NCBI RefSeq assembly: GCF_036865545.1
Contig: NZ_CP142208.1
Coordinates: forward strand, 248,001-312,000
DNA length: 64,000 nucleotides
Source of the DNA: Erwinia sp. E_sp_B01_1
Lineage (GTDB): Bacteria > Pseudomonadota > Gammaproteobacteria > Enterobacterales > Enterobacteriaceae
Direction of reading: 5' to 3'
Shown piece by piece: positions 52,006 through 61,090 of this stretch. The number at the start of each line of letters is the position of its first letter. Position 1 is the stretch's first letter. The position numbers were made by a program, and so were the translations under genes. The notes beneath the pieces were generated by a model. That model saw nothing but the letters and a program-made list of their open reading frames with translations. It did not search any database and was not told where the DNA came from.

Positions 52006-55000
52006 TTATTTGTTCCGGCTTTCCTGCGCTTCCTCAAGCATCTGGCGCAACATATCCAGCGCCACAGGCACTTTATAGGCGGCTGACCAGCGGTTGCCAA
52101 TGGCCGCAACCAGCTCCGTTTCCAGCGCTTTTATCGCGGCATCTGTCTGTGCGGCACTGAGTTTTTGTCCGGTTAACGCCTTCTCAACCGCAATCAATCG
52201 CTGAGGTCTGGAAAACAGCGCGCCATCTACCAGCCGGCATCGCGTCAGGATCCCCGAGGGATTGAAAGTGAACTGCCCGGTCAGGCTCTGGCGGGTAATA
52301 TTCAGGGCGTTACGGCGGCCAAGCTGCAGGTAGCGCTGCTGTAGCCCGGCATCTTCGCAGGGAGGGGGAGGATAATGGCCGTGACCAGTTCACCCACTTC
52401 AAGCTGAGTCCGGTAGCCGGCGGTGACAAATTCGGCTAAGGGCACATGGCGTATGCCCTTCAGGCTCTGTATCACTATGATGGCGTCGTAGATAATTAGC
52501 GGGGGCATTGAGTCCGCACAGGGGGCTGCGTTGACAATATTCCCGCCGAGCGTTGCGCGGTTACGCAGTTGCAGTGAACCAATGGTATTACAGGCGGTGA
52601 CCAGCAGCGGATAACGCTGCTGCACTATTGGGTGGGCGGTGAGGTCGCTGAAGCAGATCCCGGCACCGATGGAGAGAGCATCTCCACAGGCACAGATGGT
52701 TTTCAGCTCGGCCAGACCAGAAATATCCACCAGTGGAACCGCCGCGGATTTTAACCTCGCCTGTACCAGCACATCGGTTCCCCCGGCTATCGGCCTGGCT
52801 ACACCATCCGCCAGCGCTTGCAGAGCGTCACTCAGCGTGACGGCCCGGGTCAGTTGCAGGGTATTCAGCCGCAGAAGCTGTTTTTTCTCCTCTGATTCCG
52901 CCAGCATCTCACTCTGCCGCACCGGTTTTTTCAGGGCATAGCCCAGACGCACCTGTTCAAGGGTCAGTGGCAGGACATAATTCCGGCGCTCAAGCGCAAA
53001 ACTGACGGCGTTGTTTAATGCCGCGCCGCCCAGTTCCAGCACCGGCTCGCCAATGACTTTTGCCCCATAAGGGCCGGCGCGATCGTGGTTTTCCACGGCA
53101 ACGATCTCAATCTCCGGTACATCTTTGATCGTGGGCAGTAGGTAGGTATCAAAGTTTTCTGATTTCACCTCACCCTGTTCAATATTGAACTCTTCCAGCA
53201 TGCCGTAGCCGATCATTCCCTGTACCACGCCGCCGTAAACCTGGCCTTCAAACCCTACCTTGTTGATCACTTTGCCCACATCATGGACGGCGGTGATTTT
53301 GTTGATGGTAATTTTCCCCGTGCGGGTATCCACCGCGATATCGGCCACCTGACAGCCGTATACCCAGGTAAAGTAGGGACTGCCGCAGCCTTTTTCTTCA
53401 TCCCAGTGGATATCGGGCGCTACATGCCAGCCATAAGAGGAGAGGTTGGCACCGGTAGCCCTGGTCAGATCCACTACTTCCTGGAAACTCAGCCGGTTAT
53501 AAGGTTGCAGACGGTTAAAGACTTTGCCGTTCTCCCAGACCAGTTCGTCAAGGCCGCTGGCCCCCAGTTTTTCCGCTACCGCATCGGCCATTCTGCGCTT
53601 GAGTTTATCCGCAGCGTTCAGGATGGCCTGTCCGCCCATTAAGGTCCCGCGTGAGGCCACCGTTGAGCCACCGTCGGCAATCATGGCGGTGGCCGGATCG
53701 GTGAAACTGATGCGATCCAGACCCACGCCAAAAGCTTCGGCAGCGATCAGCGACATGGTGGTCTGTAATCCCTGGCCATTTTCAGAGACCGAGGTGGAGA
53801 TATTCAGGCTGCCGTCGGCATTAACCTGAATCAACGCGGAAGAGGCATCCAGCCCCTCTGCACCCAATGAGCAGCCACGGTGGCTGAGCGCCAACCCAAT
53901 GCCATAACGCACCGGCCCGCCCTTGCTGTTCAGTTCACGATAATGCTTTTGCCGTGCGATAAATTCAGTGCTGTCCACCGCCTTTTGCAGCACTTCCCCT
54001 GCTGATACGGTGTGGTCGCTGAATACCTGGCCTGCCATGCTGGTATCGTTCTGGCGCAGCACGTTTCGCCGCCGCAGCTCAATGGGGCACATATTCAACG
54101 CTTCCGCGACTTCATCCATCAGCGACTCATTGGCAAAGATCACCTGTGGCGCGCCAAACCCACGGTAGGCAGAGGTGTAATTGTTGTTGGTATAAACCCC
54201 GGTAACATCAACACGCACGTTCGGGATGTTGTAAGGGCCGGCGGCCTGTACCGAACTTCGCCAGGTGACAAAAACGGTTTGTCCGGCATAGCTGCCGCCA
54301 TCCGCGAGGATGTCGATCTTGATCGCCTGAATACGTGCCTGGTCATCCAGGCCGATTTTGTAGTGCATCAGGTAGGGATGGCGCTTATAACTTTCGCGCA
54401 TCGACTGTTCGCGGTTATAGGTCATTTTGACCGGGCGCGCGGTGAGCTGTGCCAGTAATGCGGCGCGGCAGGCCAGGTGATCGATAATGTCATCTTTGCC
54501 GCCAAAAGAGCCGCCGAGCACTGACCGTTTTACATTGACTTTTGCCTGCGGCAAATCGAGGTATTTCGCTACCATCCCCCGCACGCGATGCGCGTTCTGA
54601 ATCGATCCGTAAAGGGTAATGATTTGCTCATTATCATCGTAGCCAGCGGTGATGGATTCGGGTTCGAGATAGGCATGTTCCTGAAAACCCACCTCAAAAT
54701 CGCGTTCAAAAATATGGCTTGAAGCGGCGAAACCCGCTTCAATATCTCCCTTCATAGTGTGATGGTGATTAATGATGTTGTTCTCTCTGTCGCTGTGGAT
54801 CAGTCGTGCGCCGGGCATCATCGCTTCTCTGACCGACGTCAGCGGAGTCCAGGGGGTATAGGTCACTCTGATTTTTTCGGCAGCCAGACAGGCGGCTTCG
54901 TAGCTCTCTGCCGCGACAATGGCAATCACATCGCCGCGAAAAGCAATTTCACGGTCAATCAGTGGCGGATAATCCGGGATAACAACCCCAATGTGGGTCT

Positions 55001-55223
55001 GTCCGGGAATATCCTTCCAGGTGGCAATTTTCACCACGCCGGGCATTTTCTCCGCTTCTGATATGTCCAGAGACTCAATCCGGCCTGAGGCAATGTCGGC
55101 GTAGCGACAGACGCCATACAACATCCCTTTCAGCACCATATCGTCGCCGTAAATCGCCACGCCTTTGACCTTTGCCAGCCCGTCAACACGCGGAACTTCA
55201 CTGCCCACAAATAACGTTTCCAT
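52006..55223 (-). pseudogene. Fused Mo/FAD xanthine dehydrogenase large subunit, interrupted by a one-base frameshift
   Basis: Starts at 55223 (METLFVGSEVPRVDGLAKVKGVAIYGDDM, RBS AGGAG). The first ~760 residues form the molybdopterin part (SVLGGSFGGKDD, AYRGFGAPQVIFANES, SENGQGLQTTMSLIAAEAFG, GAKVIGEPVLELG with the catalytic Glu). An FAD-binding part follows (ARPIAGGTDVLVQARL, LRNRATLGGNIVNAAPCADSMPPL). Frame is lost near 52364-52368: adding one C to a five-C run (minus strand) changes IILPLPAKM to IILPPPCEDAGLQQRYLQLGRRNAL, and reading continues to the stop at 52006, about 1072 residues in all. As written, the first frame stops at 52302. Either a truncated enzyme or a sequencing error. Confidence 0.8.
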
Positions 55224-55263
55224 AGGGTTTATTCTCCTGATATGCACCCGTGTGGCTGTGTAA

Positions 55264-55280
55264 AGCAAGGGATGTGCCAG
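55264..55280 (-). promoter_or_regulatory. Sigma54 promoter of the xanthine dehydrogenase unit
   Basis: Minus-strand TGGCAC-ATCCC-TTGC matches the sigma54 -24/-12 consensus perfectly. A start near 55253 gives a leader of about 30 nt before the gene at 55223. Confidence 0.8.
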
Positions 55281-55407
55281 AGAAAGGAGAACGGCCAAAG
55301 TTGGTGCGGAGTTGTGAGGGCAATTAGAAAAATGTCCTTTTTATTACGGTGAAATCCTTGCTAACCCTCTGGTACAAGAAGCGATTTTTCACTTTGACGC
55401 ATTTTTT

Positions 55408-55420
55408 TCTCATTGTGAGA
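55408..55420. promoter_or_regulatory. TCTCA-TTG-TGAGA palindrome, candidate UacR-type activator site
   Basis: Perfect 5+3+5 palindrome in the 365-bp region between the divergent xanthine dehydrogenase and ygfT units, 130-140 bp from the dehydrogenase promoter. Same arms as at 41770 and 49040. Confidence 0.65.
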
Positions 55421-55527
55421 GAGGCTTTCTCGCATCAGCCGGCAGAGCGGCAGAGGTGGAGGGAGGGCAACCTGTCTTTTTGCGAAGCGTTTCACAAATC
55501 AGCCGGTTTTTTGGCGCTTTCCGCAAT

Positions 55528-55545
55528 CTAGCCCCTTTTTTGCAT
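55528..55545 (+). promoter_or_regulatory. Weak sigma54-like promoter of the ygfT unit
   Basis: CTAGCCCC-TTTT-TTGCAT has a good -12 box (TTGCA) at the right spacing, but the -24 GG is AG. It lies 44 bp before the ygfT start and about 110 bp from the palindrome. No better sigma54 or sigma70 candidate was found. Confidence 0.35.
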
Positions 55546-55588
55546 TGCGCTCAGCAGGTGGCCCTGTGCCGCAAAAAAGGATAACCAA

Positions 55589-57523
55589 ATGAATCGGTTT
55601 GTCATTGCTAACCCGGGTGAATGTATAGGCTGCCATGTCTGCGAGGTGGCCTGTGCACTGTCGCATAATGAGCAGCTCTGGCCCTCAGAACGCAGCGAGT
55701 TCAGGCCGCGTATTCACCTTGTCGCCGCGGGGGAAGCCATAGTCCCGCTTACCTGCCGTCAATGTAATAACGCTCCCTGCGTCGCCAGTTGTCCCTGTGA
55801 TGCGCTGGTGGCCGAACAGGGATTTATACATCTGCGGGAAGAGAAATGCATCGGCTGTAAAAACTGTCTGCTGGCCTGTCCTTTCGGTGCGATTGAGCAG
55901 GCGGCATCCCCAGAGCGGATGATGAAATGCGACCTTTGTCAGCAAAGCTCGTCTGGTCAGCCAGCCTGCGTCAGTGAGTGCCCTGCTCAGGCATTGCAGC
56001 TGATGGATGAGGCGGCGCTGTCCAGACTTCATCAGCATCGCCAGCGCGCAAGTGCGGGCAGTGAATCCCGCTCAGCAGCCGGGCAGGGACAGAAACTGCT
56101 GGATAAGCCTCCCAGGATCGGCGCACGCAAATGCCCGGCCGATGAGCGAAAACAGCACTTTAAGGAGATTTATGCCGGACTGAACGCGTCACAGGCCGGC
56201 TATGAAACAGAACGCTGTATTCACTGTTCCCGCAAAGCCTGGTGTAACTGGACATGCCCGCTTCATAACGCCATTCCCGATTTTATTCAGCTCGCGCAGG
56301 AGGGGCGGATTACGGAAGCGGCGGAGCTTTCCCACCAGACCAGCAGCCTGCCTGAAATCTGCGGGCGCGTGTGCCCCCAGGATCGCCTTTGTGAAGGCGC
56401 CTGCACGCTGAATGGTCATTCTGGCGCAGTCACCATAGGAAACATCGAGCGTTATATCACCGATCAGGCGCTTGCTCAGGGATGGCGTCCGGACATGCAG
56501 GGGGTACAGCCCCGTGCGGAAAGGGTAGCTGTTATCGGCGCCGGGCCGGCGGGACTGGGGTGTGCCGATATTCTGATACGCCAGGGCGTTAGCGTGGATG
56601 TTTACGATCGTCACCCTGAAATCGGCGGCCTTCTGACTTTCGGCATTCCCTCTTTCAAACTGGATAAACAACTGCTGACCACCCGCAGGGCCATTTTCAG
56701 TGAGATGGGTATCCGTTTTCATCTCAACCGCGAAATAGGCCGTGACATCGCCTTTGCCGATTTACTGGAAGGGTATGACGCGGTGTTCCTGGGCGTGGGC
56801 ACTTATGGCCTGATGCAGGCCGGGCTGGAGCATGAAGAGGCTCCCGGCGTTATGCAGGCGCTGCCTTACCTGATCGCCAACACGCGCCGGGTAATGGGGC
56901 TGGAGGATGATCCAAAACAACCCTTTATCTCCTTCAGGGATAAAAAAGTGGTGGTGCTGGGTGGCGGAGATACGGCGATGGATTGCCTGAGAACTGCCGT
57001 CCGTCAGCAGGCAAAACAGGTGATTTGCGCCTACCGGCGGGATGAAAAAAGCATGCCTGGCTCGAAAAAGGAAGTGACTAACGCCCGTGAGGAAGGCGCG
57101 GAATTTATGTTCAACCTTCAGCCGCAGTTTATCGAACTTGATGAGCAAGGCCGGTTCAGCGGCATCGGAATGATCCGCACTGTACCAGGCGCGCCGGGAA
57201 GTGATGGCCGACGACGGCCGCAACCGCTGGCTGGCTCGGAATTTGTGCTGAAGGCGGATGCGCTGGTCATGGCCTTTGGCTTTCAGGCCCATGAGATGCC
57301 CTGGCTTGCCGGGCAGGGTATCCGCTTCGATCGCTGGGGGTTGATTAAAACCGGAGAGAAAGGCAGGTCGACCCAGACCCACAACGGCAAAGTCTTCGCC
57401 GCCGGAGATGCTGTACATGGCGCCGATCTGGTGGTTACGGCGATGGCAGCAGGACGCCGCAGCGCCGGAGAGATGATTGAGATGTTTAATGAGCAAATCA
57501 GGCTCAGGGAGCAGGCATCATGA
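55589..57523 (+). CDS. ygfT: YgfT/AegA-type iron-sulfur flavin oxidoreductase
   Basis: 644 residues. The N-terminal ferredoxin module has four 4Fe-4S motifs (CIGCHVCEVAC at 12-22, CRQCNNAPCVASCP, CIGCKNCLLACP, CDLCQQ...CVSECP). Next comes a GltD-like part with its own Cys motifs (CIHCSRKAWCNWTCP, CGRVCPQDRLCEGAC), an FAD site (VIGAGPAGLGCADIL), an NAD(P) site (VVLGGGDTAMDC) and the terminal FAADAVHG-type motif (FAAGDAVHGADLV). E. coli AegA and YgfT have this layout and are required for formate-dependent urate degradation. AAGGA precedes the ATG. It is the first gene of ygfT-ygfS-fdhF. Confidence 0.9.
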   Translation: MNRFVIANPGECIGCHVCEVACALSHNEQLWPSERSEFRPRIHLVAAGEAIVPLTCRQCNNAPCVASCPCDALVAEQGFIHLREEKCIGCKNCLLACPFGAIEQAASPERMMKCDLCQQSSSGQPACVSECPAQALQLMDEAALSRLHQHRQRASAGSESRSAAGQGQKLLDKPPRIGARKCPADERKQHFKEIYAGLNASQAGYETERCIHCSRKAWCNWTCPLHNAIPDFIQLAQEGRITEAAELSHQTSSLPEICGRVCPQDRLCEGACTLNGHSGAVTIGNIERYITDQALAQGWRPDMQGVQPRAERVAVIGAGPAGLGCADILIRQGVSVDVYDRHPEIGGLLTFGIPSFKLDKQLLTTRRAIFSEMGIRFHLNREIGRDIAFADLLEGYDAVFLGVGTYGLMQAGLEHEEAPGVMQALPYLIANTRRVMGLEDDPKQPFISFRDKKVVVLGGGDTAMDCLRTAVRQQAKQVICAYRRDEKSMPGSKKEVTNAREEGAEFMFNLQPQFIELDEQGRFSGIGMIRTVPGAPGSDGRRRPQPLAGSEFVLKADALVMAFGFQAHEMPWLAGQGIRFDRWGLIKTGEKGRSTQTHNGKVFAAGDAVHGADLVVTAMAAGRRSAGEMIEMFNEQIRLREQAS

Positions 57524-58056
57524 GCAATATGATTGTGGCTTCAGCCGAAAAATGCATCGGCTGTCATACCTGTGAAGTGGCTTGTGCTGTGATTCATGCA
57601 GGAACGATTGCAGTAGGAGCGGAGCACTATTTTCCAAGGCTGAAGGTGGTTAAGCAGGGCGCAGTCAGCGTCCCTGTGATGTGCCGACAGTGTGAAAACG
57701 CCCCCTGTGTTGCTGCCTGCCCGGTGGCGGCTCTGCAAAAAGGGGAGCACTCAGTAGAGATGATCCCCCTGCGTTGCATCGACTGCAAAAGCTGCATGGT
57801 TGCCTGCCCTTTTGGCGCTATTGAGATTGTCAGCCAGTCCGATGAAGCCCGGCACAGCATCCCGTTAATCAGAAAATGCGACCTGTGTGCCGGGCATGAA
57901 GAGGGACCGGTTTGTATCGCCGTGTGCCCGACCGACGCACTTCTCCTTCTCACGCCAGGCGACCTCAGTCTTCAGCAGCAAAAACGACAGCAACAGGTGG
58001 CGATTGAGAGCCTGGCGGGTGGCCAGCTTTTACACAAGGAGTGGATCAATGGATAA
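57520..58056 (+). CDS. ygfS: HydN/YgfS-type 4Fe-4S electron-transfer protein
   Basis: 178 residues with four 4Fe-4S motifs: CIGCHTCEVACAV, CRQCENAPCVAACP, CIDCKSCMVACPFGA and CDLCAGHEEGPVCIAVCP. It resembles the N-terminal module of YgfT and the HydN/HycB small subunits that partner with formate dehydrogenase H. Its ATG overlaps the ygfT stop by 4 bp, and it overlaps fdhF by 8 bp, so all three proteins should be made in step. I infer that it carries electrons from FdhF to YgfT. Confidence 0.9.
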   Translation: MSNMIVASAEKCIGCHTCEVACAVIHAGTIAVGAEHYFPRLKVVKQGAVSVPVMCRQCENAPCVAACPVAALQKGEHSVEMIPLRCIDCKSCMVACPFGAIEIVSQSDEARHSIPLIRKCDLCAGHEEGPVCIAVCPTDALLLLTPGDLSLQQQKRQQQVAIESLAGGQLLHKEWING

Positions 58057-60199
58057 GGTGACAACCGTTTGTCCGTATTGCGGCTGCGGCTGCAAGATCG
58101 AGCTTAAGATTGACCAGGGAAAAATCATCAGTGCCAGTGGCGCGCAGGGAGTGACCAACGAGGGCGAGCTTTGCCTGAAAGGCTACTTTGGCTGGGAATT
58201 TTTAAACAATACCAGGCTACTGACGCCACGCTTGCAGCAGCCTGCCATTCGTCGTAAACGAGGTGGACCTTTCGAAGCCGTAAGCTGGGAGGAGGCCATC
58301 GCTTTTGCCAGCTCCCGGCTGAAGAAGATCAAGGCGCGTCATGGCGCAGAAAGCATTATGGTCACAGGTTCATCCCGCGGGCCAGGCAATGAAACTAACT
58401 ATGTTATGCAAAAGTTTGTGCGGGCGGTGTTGGGTAGCAATAACATTGACTGCTGCGCCAGGGTTTGCCACGGCCCGTCCGTTGCCGGTTTACAGGCCAC
58501 GCTGGGCAACGGGGCGATGAGCAATTCGCTGAAGGATATTGAGCACAGCGATTGCCTGCTCATTTTTGGCTACAACGCCGCCGATTCCCACCCTATCGTT
58601 GCCCGCCGTATCCTTCGCGCTAAGGCACGCGGGGCAAAAATCATTGTCTGCGATCCCCGCTATATCGAAAGTGCCAGGCTGGCAGACCTGTGGCTACCGT
58701 TGAAAAATGGCAGCAATATGGCGCTGGTGAATGCCTTTGCTAATGTGCTGATCAACGAGGGGCTGTGGAACACCCACTATCTGAGCCAGCATGTTGAAGG
58801 GGTCGCGGAGTGGCAGGAGATTGTTCAGCGTTACACGCCAGAAGCGGTGGAAGAAGTGACGGGGCTGAAACCCGCGCAGATCCGTGAAGCGATGCGGCTG
58901 TATGCCGGAGCGAAAAACGCCACCATTCTGTGGGGGATGGGAGTGACGCAGTGGGGGCAGGGAGTGGATGTGGTTAAGGGGCTGTCGAGTCTGGCCCTGG
59001 CTACCGGTAACTTTGGTCGTCCCGGCGTCGGCGTCGGGCCTGTCAGGGGGCAGAATAATGTGCAGGGAGCCTGTGATATGGGCGCGCTGCCAAACCTCTT
59101 TCCGGGCTATCAGCCGGTGACGGATAACCAGGTGCGGGCGAAGTTTGCCACGGCCTGGGGTGTGGAGTCGCTGAGTGGTAAAGTCGGGCATGCGATTACC
59201 GATGTCCCCCATCTGGCGCTGGAAGGCAAGCTACGGGCTTACTGGATCATGGGTGAAGATCCTCTGCAGACGGAGCCGGATTTAGCGCTAATGCGAAAAG
59301 CGATGGCGAAGCTGGATCTGGTCATCGTGCAGGACATCTTTATGACCAAAACGGCGGAAATGGCTGACGTAATCCTGCCTGCTACCAGCTGGGGCGAGCA
59401 TGAAGGTGTCTACACCAGCGCCGACCGGGGCTTCCAGCGCTTTTATAAAGCGGTAGAGCCGCAAGGCAATGTCCTGCCAGACTGGGAGATTATCAGCCGG
59501 ATGGCGCAGGCGATGGGGTATCCCATGCACTACGCGAACAATGAAGCTATCTGGGATGAGCTGCGGGCGCTCTGTCCACTTTATGCCGGGGCAAGCTGGG
59601 GGAAAATGGCTGACCTGGGCTATGTTCAGTGGCCCTGTCCGGATGAATCCCATCCCGGAACGCCTTACCTGTATGAAGGGAATCATTTTTCCCGCCCTTC
59701 AGGTAAAGGCATTCTGTTCGCCTGTGACTGGCGCCCACCGGTAGAGCCGGTCGATAAGGAGTGGCCACTGGTGCTGTGCACGGTCAGAGAGGTGGGACAC
59801 TACAGCTGCCGATCTATGACCGGCAACTGCCATGCGCTGAGTGCCCAGGCCGATGAACCGGGCAGGGTACAGATTAACCTTGAAGATGCGCGAAGTCTGG
59901 GCATCAGTCAGGGGGAGCTGGTGTGGATAGTTTCCCGGCGAGGTCGGGTGATCAGCCGTGCGGAGATCGGTGAACGCACTAACCAGGGAGCGATCTATAT
60001 GACTTACCAGTGGTGGATCGGTGCCTGCAATGAGCTGACTATCGACAGTCTGGATCCGATCGCGAAAACGCCTGAATTTAAATACTGTGCGGTAAGGGTG
60101 GAAAAAATTGAGGATGCTGCCTGGGCGGAACAGTACGTGGCAGAGAGCTATCAGCAGATGAAAGCGCGTCTGGCTGAAGCGGCTGAGCCGCTGGGCTGA
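58049..60199 (+). CDS. fdhF: Formate dehydrogenase H-like catalytic subunit, cysteine variant
   Basis: 716 residues, the size of E. coli FdhF. The start at 58049 has AAGGAG upstream. The 4Fe-4S site is CPYCGCGCKI (C8, C11, C15) plus C42 in GELCLKG. The active-site residue that is selenocysteine in E. coli is Cys140 here (codon TGC at 58466-58468, in ARVCHGPSVAG), so no SelB or SECIS is needed. Mo-bis-MGD motifs include CDMGALP, TSWGEHEG and TVREVGHYSCRSMTGNCHALS. It oxidises formate to CO2. There are no hydrogenase genes nearby; the partners are ygfS and ygfT, so electrons probably go to purine reduction. Confidence 0.93.
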   Translation: MDKVTTVCPYCGCGCKIELKIDQGKIISASGAQGVTNEGELCLKGYFGWEFLNNTRLLTPRLQQPAIRRKRGGPFEAVSWEEAIAFASSRLKKIKARHGAESIMVTGSSRGPGNETNYVMQKFVRAVLGSNNIDCCARVCHGPSVAGLQATLGNGAMSNSLKDIEHSDCLLIFGYNAADSHPIVARRILRAKARGAKIIVCDPRYIESARLADLWLPLKNGSNMALVNAFANVLINEGLWNTHYLSQHVEGVAEWQEIVQRYTPEAVEEVTGLKPAQIREAMRLYAGAKNATILWGMGVTQWGQGVDVVKGLSSLALATGNFGRPGVGVGPVRGQNNVQGACDMGALPNLFPGYQPVTDNQVRAKFATAWGVESLSGKVGHAITDVPHLALEGKLRAYWIMGEDPLQTEPDLALMRKAMAKLDLVIVQDIFMTKTAEMADVILPATSWGEHEGVYTSADRGFQRFYKAVEPQGNVLPDWEIISRMAQAMGYPMHYANNEAIWDELRALCPLYAGASWGKMADLGYVQWPCPDESHPGTPYLYEGNHFSRPSGKGILFACDWRPPVEPVDKEWPLVLCTVREVGHYSCRSMTGNCHALSAQADEPGRVQINLEDARSLGISQGELVWIVSRRGRVISRAEIGERTNQGAIYMTYQWWIGACNELTIDSLDPIAKTPEFKYCAVRVEKIEDAAWAEQYVAESYQQMKARLAEAAEPLG

Positions 60200-60208
60200 G
60201 AGGAAGAA

Positions 60209-60245
60209 GCCAGGCCGGGAGGAGAGGCCTTTCTCCCGGCCTGGC
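60209..60245. terminator. Strong hairpin between fdhF and iolR
   Basis: GCCAGGCCGGGAG (60209-60221) and CTCCCGGCCTGGC (60233-60245) form a perfect 13-bp stem with an 11-nt loop. It lies between convergent genes and marks the right end of the purine island. The T-tract is poor, so termination may need Rho. Confidence 0.65.
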
Positions 60246-60250
60246 AAATA

Positions 60251-61090
60251 TCAGGACCCGGCGTTATTCAGCGCCAGCGATACCGCCAGGGTCTGCGCCA
60301 GGCAGAGTGATGCGACCTGTGAACGGAAGCCATCAACCTGGGCTTCACGCACGACAAAGCAGACATCGCTGAAAGCGGCCAGCGGACTGACCTGGCTGTC
60401 AGTGATCGCAATCTGATGAGCACCACGTTTGGCACCCAGTTCAACTAATTCCACCGCTTCACGGGCGTAAGGCGAATAGCTGATAGCAATCACTACGTCT
60501 TTAGGATTCACCATGCTCAGCTGCTCGGTAAACATGCCGCCCAGGCCATCAATCAGAAAGGCGCGGCGCTCAAGATGGCGCAATGCATAGGTCAGATAAG
60601 AAGCCACGCTGAACGAGCGACGCAGGCCAATGACATAAATATTCTCTGCCTGGTTCAACAACTCTACCGCTTTATTGAGCTGCTCAGGGTTGGTCTGCAT
60701 GGCCAGCTGTTGCAACGCCTGCGAGTTGACCATGGTAAACACGTTGAGGATCTCAGCCGGAGTTTCAGGCGGCGTAGCTGATTCATCCGTAGAGGTCTGA
60801 CGGAACAGACGGGCACGTTCAGTGTAGTTAACAGTCTCTTCCATCAGATGCTGACGAAAAACCTGTTTCATTTCGTTGAAGCCGCTGAAGCCAAAAGCGT
60901 TGGAGAAGCGGATCAGCGTGGAGGGCGGCACATCTGCCTGTTGGGCAATGGAGGCCACGGTGTCAAAAGCGATGCTGTTGCTGTTGTCGAGAATGTAGCG
61001 AGCCACCTGCTTCAGGCGTTTACTCAACGTATCGTAGCGACGACGAATGTCGTCCTGTAACAGAGAAAGCTGGGTCGGGTTATTGGTCAT
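60251..61090 (-). CDS. iolR: RpiR-family regulator of inositol genes
   Basis: 279 residues. The N-terminal helix-turn-helix (LSKRLKQVARYILDNSNSIAFDTVASIAQQADVPPSTLIRFSNAFGFSGFNEMKQVF) is the RpiR signature. A C-terminal SIS sugar-phosphate domain follows (ENIYVIGLRRSFSVASYLTYAL, DVVIAISYSPYAREAVELVELGAKRG). Enterobacterial IolR repressors belong to this family, and the gene lies just upstream (same strand) of the region after iolC. It should repress iol genes until an inositol catabolite binds. A TGAAATTT-type motif lies 65 bp before its start. Confidence 0.85.
   Translation of the reverse strand: MTNNPTQLSLLQDDIRRRYDTLSKRLKQVARYILDNSNSIAFDTVASIAQQADVPPSTLIRFSNAFGFSGFNEMKQVFRQHLMEETVNYTERARLFRQTSTDESATPPETPAEILNVFTMVNSQALQQLAMQTNPEQLNKAVELLNQAENIYVIGLRRSFSVASYLTYALRHLERRAFLIDGLGGMFTEQLSMVNPKDVVIAISYSPYAREAVELVELGAKRGAHQIAITDSQVSPLAAFSDVCFVVREAQVDGFRSQVASLCLAQTLAVSLALNNAGS

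Noticed and set aside
57887..58048. Upstream extension of fdhF by 54 codons overlapping ygfS
   Set aside because: AAGGAG and the family N-terminus (MDKVTTVCPYCGCGC) place the start at 58049; the extension is in the wrong frame of ygfS.
58400..58560. Search for a selenocysteine TGA and SECIS hairpin in fdhF
   Set aside because: The active-site codon is TGC (Cys140), and no in-frame TGA occurs, so no selenocysteine insertion is needed.
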